Shown: positions 6,914 to 14,140 of the stretch, piece after piece | How positions within the stretch are numbered: the first letter of the stretch is position 1 | Layout: each line of letters opens with the position of its first letter | From: Scatosoma sp045660225 | Lineage (GTDB): Bacteria > Bacillota > Clostridia > Christensenellales > Borkfalkiaceae | NCBI GenBank assembly: GCA_045660225.1 | Contig: JAZRDK010000076.1 | Coordinates: 1 to 30,971, forward strand | Direction of reading: 5' to 3' | DNA length: 30,971 nucleotides | Made by a program: the position numbers and the translations under genes | The notes under the pieces: generated by a model | Databases searched by the model: none | What the model was told of the DNA's origin: nothing | The model's input: the letters and a program-made list of their open reading frames with translations, nothing else

Positions 6914-8350
6914 TTACCTTTCAAAACTTCCCCGTCGCAATTGTCTTAATCGGCGTTCTTTATCCATCTCAATCACCGACTTTTCCTTTCTCGCGACGTT
7001 TCTCTTGGGCTTAGACATCAGATAATATCTCATTTCGTCCAAGCTGTGGTCGTCCGCCTTTCTCGGCGCGTCACCGCTCCCCCAGTAATACCCCTTCAGT
7101 TCGCGGATAAGATTGACGCAGTTTTTGAACACGTAAATATTCGGCAACCCGTTTTTTTGGTTGAGATAACTTTTGACACGCGCAATCCCCGAAAACAAAT
7201 CCTTTTCCACGTTCGGATTGACGAGAATATCCCTTTCGTAAAACAATTCGGCAACGCTTTTCACGCTCCCCAAAGTCCGTTGCTTGGACGCGCTGTCAAT
7301 CAACGCGCAAATCCGCCCCCTTCCGTCTGTAAACCAACCCAATTCCTTGGAAATGCGTTTAATCGCGTCCGCGTGATAATCGACGTCGCGCCCTGCTTCG
7401 TAATGCTCGGCAACCACGTACACGTTGTCGTCGAAATCCACCGCGTACCAATGCGCCGACAACGGATTATTCAACCCAGGGTCAATCGAAATCCCGTCCT
7501 GCCACTCCTTCGGCACGCTGAACGGCTCGATAACGTGCACGCTCTCGTCAAATTCAGGATACACCAGCCCTGCCCCTTCGCTGACGAACTTCCCGTACCG
7601 CCTTGCCTGCAACGTCCTTTCGTCCAGCGTCCGTTCTAAAGCGTCGATTTCGTCCTTATCCAGGTACGGATTGTCGCTCCACTCCATAAACTCATACCAA
7701 ACTTCCGGGTCGTTTCTACGGTTCAAATAAATTTCGTTGTACACGAACGTCAACCCCTTCAAAGGCGTCATCGTCCCAAACACGTCCCCTTTTTTATCCA
7801 AAACACGCATACGGCACTCTTCGTAAATTTCCAAGGGCGGTTCTTCGTCAAACCAAACGAAATCCAGCGACGTGCCTTGAAACTTTTCTCTACCTTGGTC
7901 GCAACTTTTGAATCCGATGACGGACGTACCGCCAAACACGTTCTTCACGCGTATAAAATCAATCACCCCGTGCTCCGGCGCGTCCTTTCTACCGCTAATC
8001 ATCACGACGTCTTCAATCCAGTCGCGCCGTAAATACCGCAAAATTTTCTTTTGCGCGACGTCCCTTTGCACTTGTAGCGACAGCGAAACGACCCACCCGC
8101 AAACGTCCTGCCTGTTCTCGCGATACGGATGTATTCCGCGCGCCATATACACGCACTCCACCGCACCGCACTCCGTCTTCCCCGAACGGTTTCCCCCAAA
8201 CACCCACCTGTTTCGCTTCTTCGCCTTGTGAAACGCCAACTGTTTTTCATGCTTTTTCTCGCCGGCATTGTACTTTGCCAACTCGTCGCCCGTTTTCCGC
8301 CTTTCTATCTCCGCTTCAATTTTTAACAGCTTTTCTACAATCTCTCTCAT
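6914..8350 (-). CDS. Phage terminase large subunit
   Basis: A 478-residue DNA-packaging ATPase and nuclease. Near residues 47-60, KRNRWVFGGNRSGKTECGAV contains the Walker A GGNRSGKT; SLDFVWFDEEPP (about 161-172) is Walker B with the catalytic Glu; GTMTPLKG (about 192-199) is the coupling motif. The C-terminal RNase H-like nuclease is marked by SIDPGLNNP (Asp near 290), ALIDSAS (Asp near 352) and DDHSLDEMRYYL. All key acidic residues are present, so both activities appear intact. The ATG at 8350 is preferred because it leaves the usual 50 or so residues before Walker A; a TTG at 8386 is possible and neither has a strong ribosome binding site. It would cut concatemeric DNA and pump it through the portal. 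There is no HNH endonuclease next to it. Confidence 0.93.
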   Translation of the reverse strand: MREIVEKLLKIEAEIERRKTGDELAKYNAGEKKHEKQLAFHKAKKRNRWVFGGNRSGKTECGAVECVYMARGIHPYRENRQDVCGWVVSLSLQVQRDVAQKKILRYLRRDWIEDVVMISGRKDAPEHGVIDFIRVKNVFGGTSVIGFKSCDQGREKFQGTSLDFVWFDEEPPLEIYEECRMRVLDKKGDVFGTMTPLKGLTFVYNEIYLNRRNDPEVWYEFMEWSDNPYLDKDEIDALERTLDERTLQARRYGKFVSEGAGLVYPEFDESVHVIEPFSVPKEWQDGISIDPGLNNPLSAHWYAVDFDDNVYVVAEHYEAGRDVDYHADAIKRISKELGWFTDGRGRICALIDSASKQRTLGSVKSVAELFYERDILVNPNVEKDLFSGIARVKSYLNQKNGLPNIYVFKNCVNLIRELKGYYWGSGDAPRKADDHSLDEMRYYLMSKPKRNVARKEKSVIEMDKERRLRQLRRGSFER

Positions 8351-8450
8351 AATCCCCGTCGATTTTCCAAAAACCTTTCCTTGCAACCCTTTATAATTCT
8401 TTCACAAACGACATTTTATTTTTCGCCCAAACGGGCGTTTACGGTCCTTT

Positions 8451-9179
8451 ATGAAACGATTTTTACTTGCATTTTTCAGTTGTTTCGCGCTCGCGTTCAC
8501 GCTCGTCGCCACCCTTTGCGTCGGGCGCATTTCTACTGCCCACGCCGACGAATCCCCTTCGACGGGCACGTACGCCTGCGTCGTAGCCGAGCACGCCTAT
8601 TTTTATTCCACCCCCGACGAAAGCAACGGCGTTTTTCTTCTTCCTACCACCTACTACGTCCGCCTGTTAGACTACGGCGACGCCTTTTGTCGCGTCGAAT
8701 ACTACTACGACGGCACAACCGCCCAAAAACTTATCGGCTACGCCAAAACCAGCGCGCTCGCCTTCGTCGATTACGTCCCCGTCACCCCCTATTTCTATTA
8801 CACCTTCGAAATGCGCTATTCTATTAGCGGAGAGCCGGTGGGTGGCGAATTTTTAGACGAAATCAAGGCAACCTGTACCTATTACGGCGACTACAACGTC
8901 GGCTCGAAAACGTATTGCTACGTCCTTAGGGGCGACGTCTTCGGCTACGTACCAAAACCCGCCGACCTGCGCGTCAAGAAAAACCCCGAATACGAAACCT
9001 ACCTTGCCGAACGGGAATCCCAACTCCCTTTGGAAAGCGTAGACGACGCAACCCAACCCACCCCTTCGTCTTCTCCCGCGCAAATCGCCATCTTGGTCGC
9101 GCTTTGCCTGCTCATCCCCGTACTCGCCACACTCATTTTACGTCCGCAAAAACGCCGTCGTTTTGAGATAGACGACTAA
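8451..9179 (+). CDS. Secreted, C-terminally anchored SH3-like surface protein
   Basis: A 242-residue protein with a clear signal peptide (residues 1-34, ending THAHADES-like: STAHADE). One or two beta-rich SH3-type segments follow (about 42-110, with VVAEHAYFYSTPDES and KLIGYAKTSAL; and about 110-175, with KTYCYVLRGDVFGYVPKPAD). A Ser/Pro linker, a membrane helix (about 207-232) and a basic tail end the protein. The mature part would be outside the cell, tethered to the membrane, perhaps sensing or binding cell wall. It has the same plan as the C-terminal part of the 778-residue protein at 10023. It lies on the opposite strand inside the phage-like block, so it is either a host gene at the block's border or a cargo gene. 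No good ribosome binding site precedes the ATG. Function unknown. Confidence 0.8.
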   Translation: MKRFLLAFFSCFALAFTLVATLCVGRISTAHADESPSTGTYACVVAEHAYFYSTPDESNGVFLLPTTYYVRLLDYGDAFCRVEYYYDGTTAQKLIGYAKTSALAFVDYVPVTPYFYYTFEMRYSISGEPVGGEFLDEIKATCTYYGDYNVGSKTYCYVLRGDVFGYVPKPADLRVKKNPEYETYLAERESQLPLESVDDATQPTPSSSPAQIAILVALCLLIPVLATLILRPQKRRRFEIDD

Positions 9180-9688
9180 TTCACCGCACACCTGCCACCC
9201 ACGAACGCGCCGTCGGTGGCTTTTCTCTCCGTTTCCCTTTCCAAATAGCGTTTGAGTTTTTGAAAGAGCGAAAGTTCCGCAAACAACGCTTCGTACACGT
9301 CTTCGTTTACGCCTTCAAAACGTAGCATCGCCTCCAACTTTTTGGCAAGCCTTACCTTCCGTCGCGCAAACTTGCCATCCGTCCACGGCTTTTGCCCAAC
9401 GCGCTCGAAATACGCCTTCATCGCCCCTTTCCTGCGAAAGTAATGTAGCGCGGTCAACGCCCTTTCTTCTTCCGTGAGCCGAGCAAACACTCTTTCCAGG
9501 CTTGTCCTAAGCCAAACGAGATTCCGCGCCCTGATGATTTCCTGCGCGAGATATTCCGCCAACCCTTCCGCCGTTTGCCTGCCCCTGTACGACAGCAACG
9601 CCTTGTTTCTTACGTGCTCCTCATAATCCTTCTCCACCGTCTTCAAAAACGGGTACGCATATAACACAATCTTCGCGTAGTCTTTCAA
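9176..9688 (-). CDS. Sigma-region-4-like regulator, possible phage late-gene activator
   Basis: A 170-residue, basic, helical protein. The middle (about 68-115: RLTEEERALTALHYFRRKGA, later KPWTDGKFARRKVRLAKKLE) follows the pattern of sigma-70 region 4 and of ArpU/DUF1492-type phage regulators, where an L-T-x-x-E-x-x-A/I-x-x-x-x-Y-F helix precedes the helix-turn-helix. The start is a TTG at 9688, supported by a very strong AAGGAGGTG site at 9696-9704. If it activates the genes to its left, it would be the switch for the packaging block; it is transcribed in the same direction, but one plus-strand gene lies between. Its stop overlaps the convergent gene's stop by three to four bases. Assignment is by pattern only; a host protein of unknown role is possible. 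Confidence 0.5.
   Translation of the reverse strand: MKDYAKIVLYAYPFLKTVEKDYEEHVRNKALLSYRGRQTAEGLAEYLAQEIIRARNLVWLRTSLERVFARLTEEERALTALHYFRRKGAMKAYFERVGQKPWTDGKFARRKVRLAKKLEAMLRFEGVNEDVYEALFAELSLFQKLKRYLERETERKATDGAFVGGRCAVN
9194..9225 (+). terminator. Intrinsic terminator of the 8451-9179 gene
   Basis: GCCACC (9194-9199) pairs with GGTGGC (9215-9220), extended by ACG/CGT after one C-C mismatch, and is followed by TTTT. It lies 15 bases after the stop of the plus-strand gene, entirely inside the 3' coding end of the convergent regulator gene, so those codons serve two purposes. Confidence 0.5.
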
Positions 9689-9722
9689 CCGTCTTCACCT
9701 CCTTGCCTCAAGCGACGCGTTT

Positions 9723-9750
9723 ATTATGTCATCTTTTCCATTTTTTGCAA
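9723..9750 (-). promoter_or_regulatory. Possible promoter of the sigma-like regulator gene
   Basis: On the minus strand TTGCAA (9750-9745) and CATAAT (9728-9723) are 16 bases apart, giving a start of transcription near 9716 and a leader of about 28 bases containing the strong ribosome binding site. The -35 box is a weak match (4 of 6), which would fit a promoter needing an activator. Confidence 0.4.
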
Positions 9751-9780
9751 GTCCAACCCGTCGCTTTTTTGATTGAAATC

Positions 9781-9811
9781 CGAACATTTGTTCGTATTTT
9801 TACTGTATTAT
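9781..9811 (+). promoter_or_regulatory. LexA (SOS) box with overlapping rightward promoter
   Basis: CGAACATTTGTTCG at 9781-9794 fits the Gram-positive LexA/DinR consensus (CGAAC-N4-GTTCG) perfectly in both half-sites. Twelve bases further is TATTAT (9806-9811), a plausible -10, so the -35 region would lie within the box, the arrangement seen at many Bacillota SOS promoters. The promoter faces right, towards a small ORF at 9831 and the 778-residue surface protein. The box is also about 90 bases upstream of the sigma-like regulator gene on the other strand, so LexA might affect it as well. No other GAAC-N4-GTTC site was noticed in the window. Confidence 0.6.
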
Positions 9812-9830
9812 AGCAGGTAAAACTTGCCAT

Positions 9831-10013
9831 ATGTACGCCTATTTTCAATCTTTTTGGGTGTTTTTGTCCAAAATTTTCCATTGCGTATTTTTTCACCAAA
9901 CAAACCGTTCGTCTTTGAAAAACGACGATTTGTTTGCGTTTCATTTCCTATGGAAATGCCGTCGAAAAAAATTGCAATTAATCATTGACTTTTGCCGTTT
10001 ATTCGTGTTATAA
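9831..10013 (+). CDS. Possible small peptide downstream of the LexA box
   Basis: A 60-codon frame that starts 20 bases after the putative SOS -10 box. The first 22 residues are hydrophobic and aromatic (YFQSFWVFLSKIFHCVFF) and the rest is basic. Small hydrophobic peptides under LexA control exist elsewhere (TisB of Escherichia coli). Against it: only a poor AGG site 13 bases upstream, AT-rich codons unlike the neighbours (many TTT, ATT, few NCG), and a stop that overlaps the next promoter's -10 box. It may be plain non-coding sequence. The rest of the 334-base gap around it holds only the promoters and a palindrome CATTTCC-TAT-GGAAATG at 9942-9958. Confidence 0.15.
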   Translation: MYAYFQSFWVFLSKIFHCVFFHQTNRSSLKNDDLFAFHFLWKCRRKKLQLIIDFCRLFVL

Positions 10014-10014
10014 T
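9985..10014 (+). promoter_or_regulatory. Promoter giving a leaderless message for the 778-aa protein
   Basis: TTGACT (9985-9990) and TATAAT (10009-10014) are separated by 18 bases. The ATG of the next gene is at 10023, only eight bases after the -10 box, so transcription should begin at or within two bases of the start codon and no ribosome binding site can exist. Confidence 0.75.
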
Positions 10015-10022
10015 AAAAGTGT

Positions 10023-12359
10023 ATGAAGAAAACGACGACGGCTTTAATATCCATATTGACCTTAGGCGCAATTTCGCTTGGCGCAGGGGCAGGGCTTTCC
10101 ATGGCGGAAACGCCCCTTCTTTCCGCGCGCGCGGACGGGTCGGATTTTCATTTTATCACGCCTTCGTCGTACGAAGAATATCTCCCCTTAGAAAGACCGA
10201 CGGGCGTCACGGTAACGGACGCCTATTTCGCCGTTTCCGACGGCGCGCAAATCCACGTCTTCGACAAAGGCGAAAGCGCGTACTTCGCCTACGAACACGA
10301 ACGCACAGTCGCCCAGCTCCACTTTGACGAACGCACGGACGCACTCTACTTTTTAGACGGCACCAACCGCCTGCACGTCCTTCCCGTCGCCCAGCTAAAA
10401 GCAGGCGAAAAAGCGACGGACACGGGCGTCGTTTGCGCTACGTTTACAATTCGCACGGACAAGCTGTATTACACCAACTTTGCAGGCACGCAAACGACGA
10501 TTTCGCGCGCACCCTTAACCGACCTTGCCAACGCAACCGTGCTTTTAGAAGACTACATTATGCCCCCCACGCTCTCCTTTTGGAACGGGGAATTATACTA
10601 CGTCTACGGAGAACACCTTTACCGCCTTCCCGAAGGCACTTCCAAAGGCGTTTCCGTCGCAAAACTTCCTTCGTCCGTCTTCTCGATGACGATTACCGAA
10701 GGCAAACTTTTTTGCGCGTCTAGGGACGGCGCGTTCTTTGGCTACGACTTAACGGAGCTGACCGCAACCGAGCGCGCGGACGCCTGCACGCCCATCGCCT
10801 ACGAAGGCGAAGGCTATACGTCCGTAACCGCAAACGACGCGTTCATCTACGCCTTCTACGGCGACGTCGTGCGTTGTTTCTCGTTGGAAACGGGCGCGTG
10901 GACGTCCTTCGAACTCGGCTCGTCTTCCGCGTCTTTGCACCGTCTTAACGGCGCGTCCACGTTGACGCTTGCCCAAGACAAACTTTTCATTGCAGACGAC
11001 GACAACGACCGCATCTCCGTATACGACACGGCAAACGGCGTTTTCCTTTCCCCGATTGCAAACACGTTAGACACCCCGCGACTCGCCAGCTACGGCGATA
11101 CGCTACTTGTCTCCGGCGCAAACGACGCCGTCGTGTACAGTCTTTCCGAAAAGGACTACGGCGCGACGCTGTACACACTCGCCCCCGAAGACGTGCGAGG
11201 CACGATTATCGGCGCAACCGCCGTCTACGGCACGTACTACGTCTTGACGGACACCAACTACTCCTATACACTCAAACAAGGCGAAACGGTTTGGACGGAA
11301 ACGTTACGCAAAACGCATTTCGCGCAAGATTTAATTTCGGACGCCAACGGTTTTCTCTACACGATAAACGACGGCGAAATTTACCGCTTTACGCAAACGG
11401 AATTTCTCTCGTCCGTCGCAGGTGAAAAGCTTTGTTCTACCCTGCCCGACGCGTTGGAATACGCCGTCGACTACACGGGCGCAATCTACGCGCTGACGTC
11501 GGAAACGCTGTACGCGTATGCAAATACGGACAACGGCTACGTACAAATGTATTCGAAGGACTTGACCGCGGACAAGGTGTACAATCAACCGTCGCGCGCC
11601 CTTTCCTTCGCTTTCGGCGCGGACAAAAACGAGGCGTATTTCCTTTTCGAAGGCGACTACCTGCTCTCGTCTAAGTCGTGCAACCTGCCTTCCTTGGACA
11701 AAATCCCAACGGCAGACCTTACCCAACAACTTTTCGAGCAACCTACCTACGAATTTTCGACGGTGATTATCCGCCCCGAAACGCTGATTGTAACCTTTGA
11801 CTTCGCGCGTTTGAAGGGCGCGGACGTTTTCCCGTACACGGGACGTTATTGGAACGAAACTTCGCAAATCGCCGTCAAAATCGGCGAAACGCCTTCGCAC
11901 GCCGTCCTTGCTTTCCGCACGGAAACGGGCGACTTAACCTGTTTCGTTCCCCTATCCGCCGTAGAAACCGCGTCGTCCGACTTCACGCTAAGCTACGACG
12001 AAAAACGTACGGCAACGCTTGCAAGCGACGCGTCGTTGTACGCCTACCCCAACCTATCCCTACCCACGAAAACAAACCTAAAACGTGGCGACGCCCTAAC
12101 TTTAGTAGGCGAAGTCAACGGACTAGAATACGACTACTACAAAATCGAATACACCACCGAAACGGGCGTTGTCGAAGGCTACCTTCCCAAATCGTTTATC
12201 ACCTTCGTCCCGTCCGAGCCTGCGCCCCAAACCACGACTTACGGCAACCAGGAAGAAAAGGGCGATTCGCTATTCCGCCTAACCTACCTTTGTTTAGGCG
12301 CGTTGGCGGTTTGCATACTCGGTGATTTCTTGCTCTTGCGAAGACGCAACGAAGACTAA
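10023..12359 (+). CDS. Large secreted, membrane-anchored protein with propeller-like repeats and SH3-like domain
   Basis: A 778-residue protein. A signal peptide covers residues 1-30 (MKKTTTALISILTLGAISLG, cleavage near SMAETP or LSARAD). Residues about 50-560 are made of repeating strand units with phrases such as DALYFLDGTNRLHVL, GELYYVYGEHLYRLPEG and KLFIADDDNDRISVYD, which look like blades of one or two beta-propellers. Around 655-730 is an SH3-like domain (DASLYAYPNLSLPTKTNLKR, YYKIEYTTETGVVEGYLP). A membrane helix near 750-770 and an RRRNED tail end it, so almost the whole protein is outside. No enzyme motif is visible; a role in binding wall, matrix or partner proteins is a guess. The ATG is retained although no ribosome binding site precedes it, because the signal peptide begins there and the promoter lies immediately upstream. 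Confidence 0.8.
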   Translation: MKKTTTALISILTLGAISLGAGAGLSMAETPLLSARADGSDFHFITPSSYEEYLPLERPTGVTVTDAYFAVSDGAQIHVFDKGESAYFAYEHERTVAQLHFDERTDALYFLDGTNRLHVLPVAQLKAGEKATDTGVVCATFTIRTDKLYYTNFAGTQTTISRAPLTDLANATVLLEDYIMPPTLSFWNGELYYVYGEHLYRLPEGTSKGVSVAKLPSSVFSMTITEGKLFCASRDGAFFGYDLTELTATERADACTPIAYEGEGYTSVTANDAFIYAFYGDVVRCFSLETGAWTSFELGSSSASLHRLNGASTLTLAQDKLFIADDDNDRISVYDTANGVFLSPIANTLDTPRLASYGDTLLVSGANDAVVYSLSEKDYGATLYTLAPEDVRGTIIGATAVYGTYYVLTDTNYSYTLKQGETVWTETLRKTHFAQDLISDANGFLYTINDGEIYRFTQTEFLSSVAGEKLCSTLPDALEYAVDYTGAIYALTSETLYAYANTDNGYVQMYSKDLTADKVYNQPSRALSFAFGADKNEAYFLFEGDYLLSSKSCNLPSLDKIPTADLTQQLFEQPTYEFSTVIIRPETLIVTFDFARLKGADVFPYTGRYWNETSQIAVKIGETPSHAVLAFRTETGDLTCFVPLSAVETASSDFTLSYDEKRTATLASDASLYAYPNLSLPTKTNLKRGDALTLVGEVNGLEYDYYKIEYTTETGVVEGYLPKSFITFVPSEPAPQTTTYGNQEEKGDSLFRLTYLCLGALAVCILGDFLLLRRRNED

Positions 12360-12380
12360 CCCTTCCAAGAGCAAACAAAA

Positions 12381-12398
12381 AAAGACCAAGCGGTCTTT
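12381..12398. terminator. Hairpin between surface-protein gene and mgtE
   Basis: AAAGACC (12381-12387) and GGTCTTT (12392-12398) form a perfect seven-base-pair stem with the loop AAGC. It begins 22 bases after the stop of the 778-residue protein and ends just before the mgtE ribosome binding site (GGTGAG). On the plus strand only TTT follows, so it may slow rather than stop transcription, or control entry to the mgtE ribosome binding site. No magnesium (M-box) riboswitch is present. Confidence 0.4.
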
Positions 12399-12410
12399 GA
12401 AGGTGAGCTT

Positions 12411-14090
12411 ATGGAAATGGAAATTTTGGAATTGTTAAAAAACGGCGATTTTGAAAAAGCGTCCAACCTTGCCAACAAGGCGGACGCCGAAACGCTGGCG
12501 AAACTTATGGAAACGCTGGAAGAAGACGTCTTCACGGCGTTTTGTCGCACGCTGGACAGCGACCTGCTTGCGGAAGTGCTTATCCTTTTAGGCAAAGACT
12601 TACAAGAAGACGTGTTCAACGCGCTCCGCGACGACGAACTTGAAAAGGTACTCGACGAAATCTCCGTCGACGACACCGTAGACATCATTGAAGAAATGCC
12701 CCAGGACATCGTCCGCCGTATTGCCGAACTAGACGATATTTTGATGCTTTTATCCGAGCGGAATTTTGCCGTCTTAAAACCCCTGCTTTCGTCGATGAAC
12801 GCCATCGACCTTGCGGAAGTTTTCGAAGGCACGGAAGAAGCGTCCGACCTTCTCGTCCTTTTTAGAATTTTGCCCAAAGACTTGGCTGCGGAAACGTTCG
12901 TCGAAATGGACAGCGACGTCCAGGAAAAACTTATCCATAAACTCAGCGACAGAGAACTTCGCGCCGTCTTGGACGAGTTGTATTTGGACGACACCGTCGA
13001 CCTTATCGAAGAAATGCCGGCAAGCGTTGTAAAACGTGTCTTGGCGCAAAGCGACGCGGAAACGCGCGCCTATATCAACGATATTTTGAAATACCCTAAG
13101 GATAGCGCAGGCAGTATTATGACCATCGAGTTCGTTTCCCTGCGCCCGACGATGACGGTTGACGAAGCGTTTGAACGCATCCGTCGCACCGCCATTGACA
13201 AGGAAACGATTTACACCTGTTACGTCATCGACCCTACCAACAAAATTTTAGGTTTGGTCACGGCAAAAGATTTGATGCTCGCACCAAAGAGCGCGTTGAT
13301 TTCCGACGTAATGGAAGAAAACGTCATCTACGCCTACACCTTGGACGACAAGGAAGACGTCGCAAGAAAAATTGCCGATTACGGCTTTTTAGCGCTCCCT
13401 ATCGTCGACAGAGAAATGCGCCTTGTCGGTATCGTAACCGTCGACGACGCAATGGACGTCATCCAGGCAGAAAACACGGAAGACATCGCGAAGATGAACG
13501 CCGTCACCCCCACGGAAAAACCCTATCTTAAAACCAGCGCTTGGCGTATTTGTCTAAACCGCCTGCCGTGGCTGATTATCCTTTTGGTTTCTTCCACCTT
13601 CTCAGGGCTGATTATTTCCGCCAACGAATCCACGCTAAATATGCCCGTATACGGCATCATTTTAACCGCTTGTATGCCGATGCTAATGGGCACGGGCGGT
13701 AACGCAGGCTCGCAGGCGTCCGCCATGATTATCCGCGGTATCGCCTTAAACGAAGTCGATTTTAAGGACGTTTGGCAGGTCGTTTGGAAGGAAATCCGCG
13801 TATCCATCATGCTTGGCGCGCTACTTGCCGTCGCTTGCTTTGCAAAACTCTTGCTCATCGACCAGCTCTACGCGGTAGAAGGCGGTATGCTCGTTGCGCT
13901 CGTCATCTGTCTTTCGATGTTCGCCACCGTTTTGTTTGCAAAACTCATCGGCGCAATGCTCCCCTTGCTTGCAAAGAAATGCAGGTTAGACCCTGCCGTC
14001 GTTGCATCCCCCTTCATTACCACCATCGTCGACGTGCTTTCCTTGACCATTTACTGCGCGTTTGCCGTATGGTTCTTGGGCGCAATCTAA
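12411..14090 (+). CDS. mgtE: MgtE-type magnesium transporter with duplicated N domain
   Basis: A 559-residue magnesium channel, about 100 residues longer than usual. The C-terminal five-helix membrane domain (about 375-559) contains the pore motif MGTGGNAGSQASAMIIRGIA. Before it, two CBS domains lie at about 240-345 (VIDPTNKILGLVTAKDL; LPIVDREMRLVGIVTVDDA). The extra length comes from a tandem copy of the helical N domain: residues about 4-108 end in SVDDTVDIIEEMPQDIVRRI and residues about 110-213 end in YLDDTVDLIEEMPASVVKRV. N and CBS domains bind magnesium in known MgtE proteins and close the pore when the ion is plentiful. The start has GGTGAG upstream. It is followed by a strong terminator, so it is likely a single gene or joined to the preceding one. 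Role is certain; the effect of the duplication is not known. Confidence 0.95.
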   Translation: MEMEILELLKNGDFEKASNLANKADAETLAKLMETLEEDVFTAFCRTLDSDLLAEVLILLGKDLQEDVFNALRDDELEKVLDEISVDDTVDIIEEMPQDIVRRIAELDDILMLLSERNFAVLKPLLSSMNAIDLAEVFEGTEEASDLLVLFRILPKDLAAETFVEMDSDVQEKLIHKLSDRELRAVLDELYLDDTVDLIEEMPASVVKRVLAQSDAETRAYINDILKYPKDSAGSIMTIEFVSLRPTMTVDEAFERIRRTAIDKETIYTCYVIDPTNKILGLVTAKDLMLAPKSALISDVMEENVIYAYTLDDKEDVARKIADYGFLALPIVDREMRLVGIVTVDDAMDVIQAENTEDIAKMNAVTPTEKPYLKTSAWRICLNRLPWLIILLVSSTFSGLIISANESTLNMPVYGIILTACMPMLMGTGGNAGSQASAMIIRGIALNEVDFKDVWQVVWKEIRVSIMLGALLAVACFAKLLLIDQLYAVEGGMLVALVICLSMFATVLFAKLIGAMLPLLAKKCRLDPAVVASPFITTIVDVLSLTIYCAFAVWFLGAI

Positions 14091-14102
14091 CGTCAACTAT
14101 TA

Positions 14103-14140
14103 AAAAAAGAACTTGGGTAGTTCCCAAGTTCTTTTTTTTA
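14103..14140. terminator. Bidirectional intrinsic terminator
   Basis: AAGAACTTGGG (14107-14117) pairs with CCCAAGTTCTT (14123-14133) around a five-base loop, followed by T8 on the plus strand and preceded by A7, which is T7 for the minus strand. It ends both mgtE (plus) and the radC-to-cysK operon (minus), whose last stop codon is at 14138-14140. Confidence 0.9.

Noticed and set aside
8392..8397. TATAAT as promoter of the 8451 gene
   Set aside because: No -35 box at usable spacing was found on either strand; the leader would be plain but the evidence is too weak.
9729..9944. Minus-strand 71-codon ORF across the LexA box
   Set aside because: It covers the operator and promoters, has atypical codon use and no ribosome binding site.
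12360..12410. Magnesium (M-box) riboswitch before mgtE
   Set aside because: Only 51 bases with one simple hairpin separate the genes, too short for an M-box.
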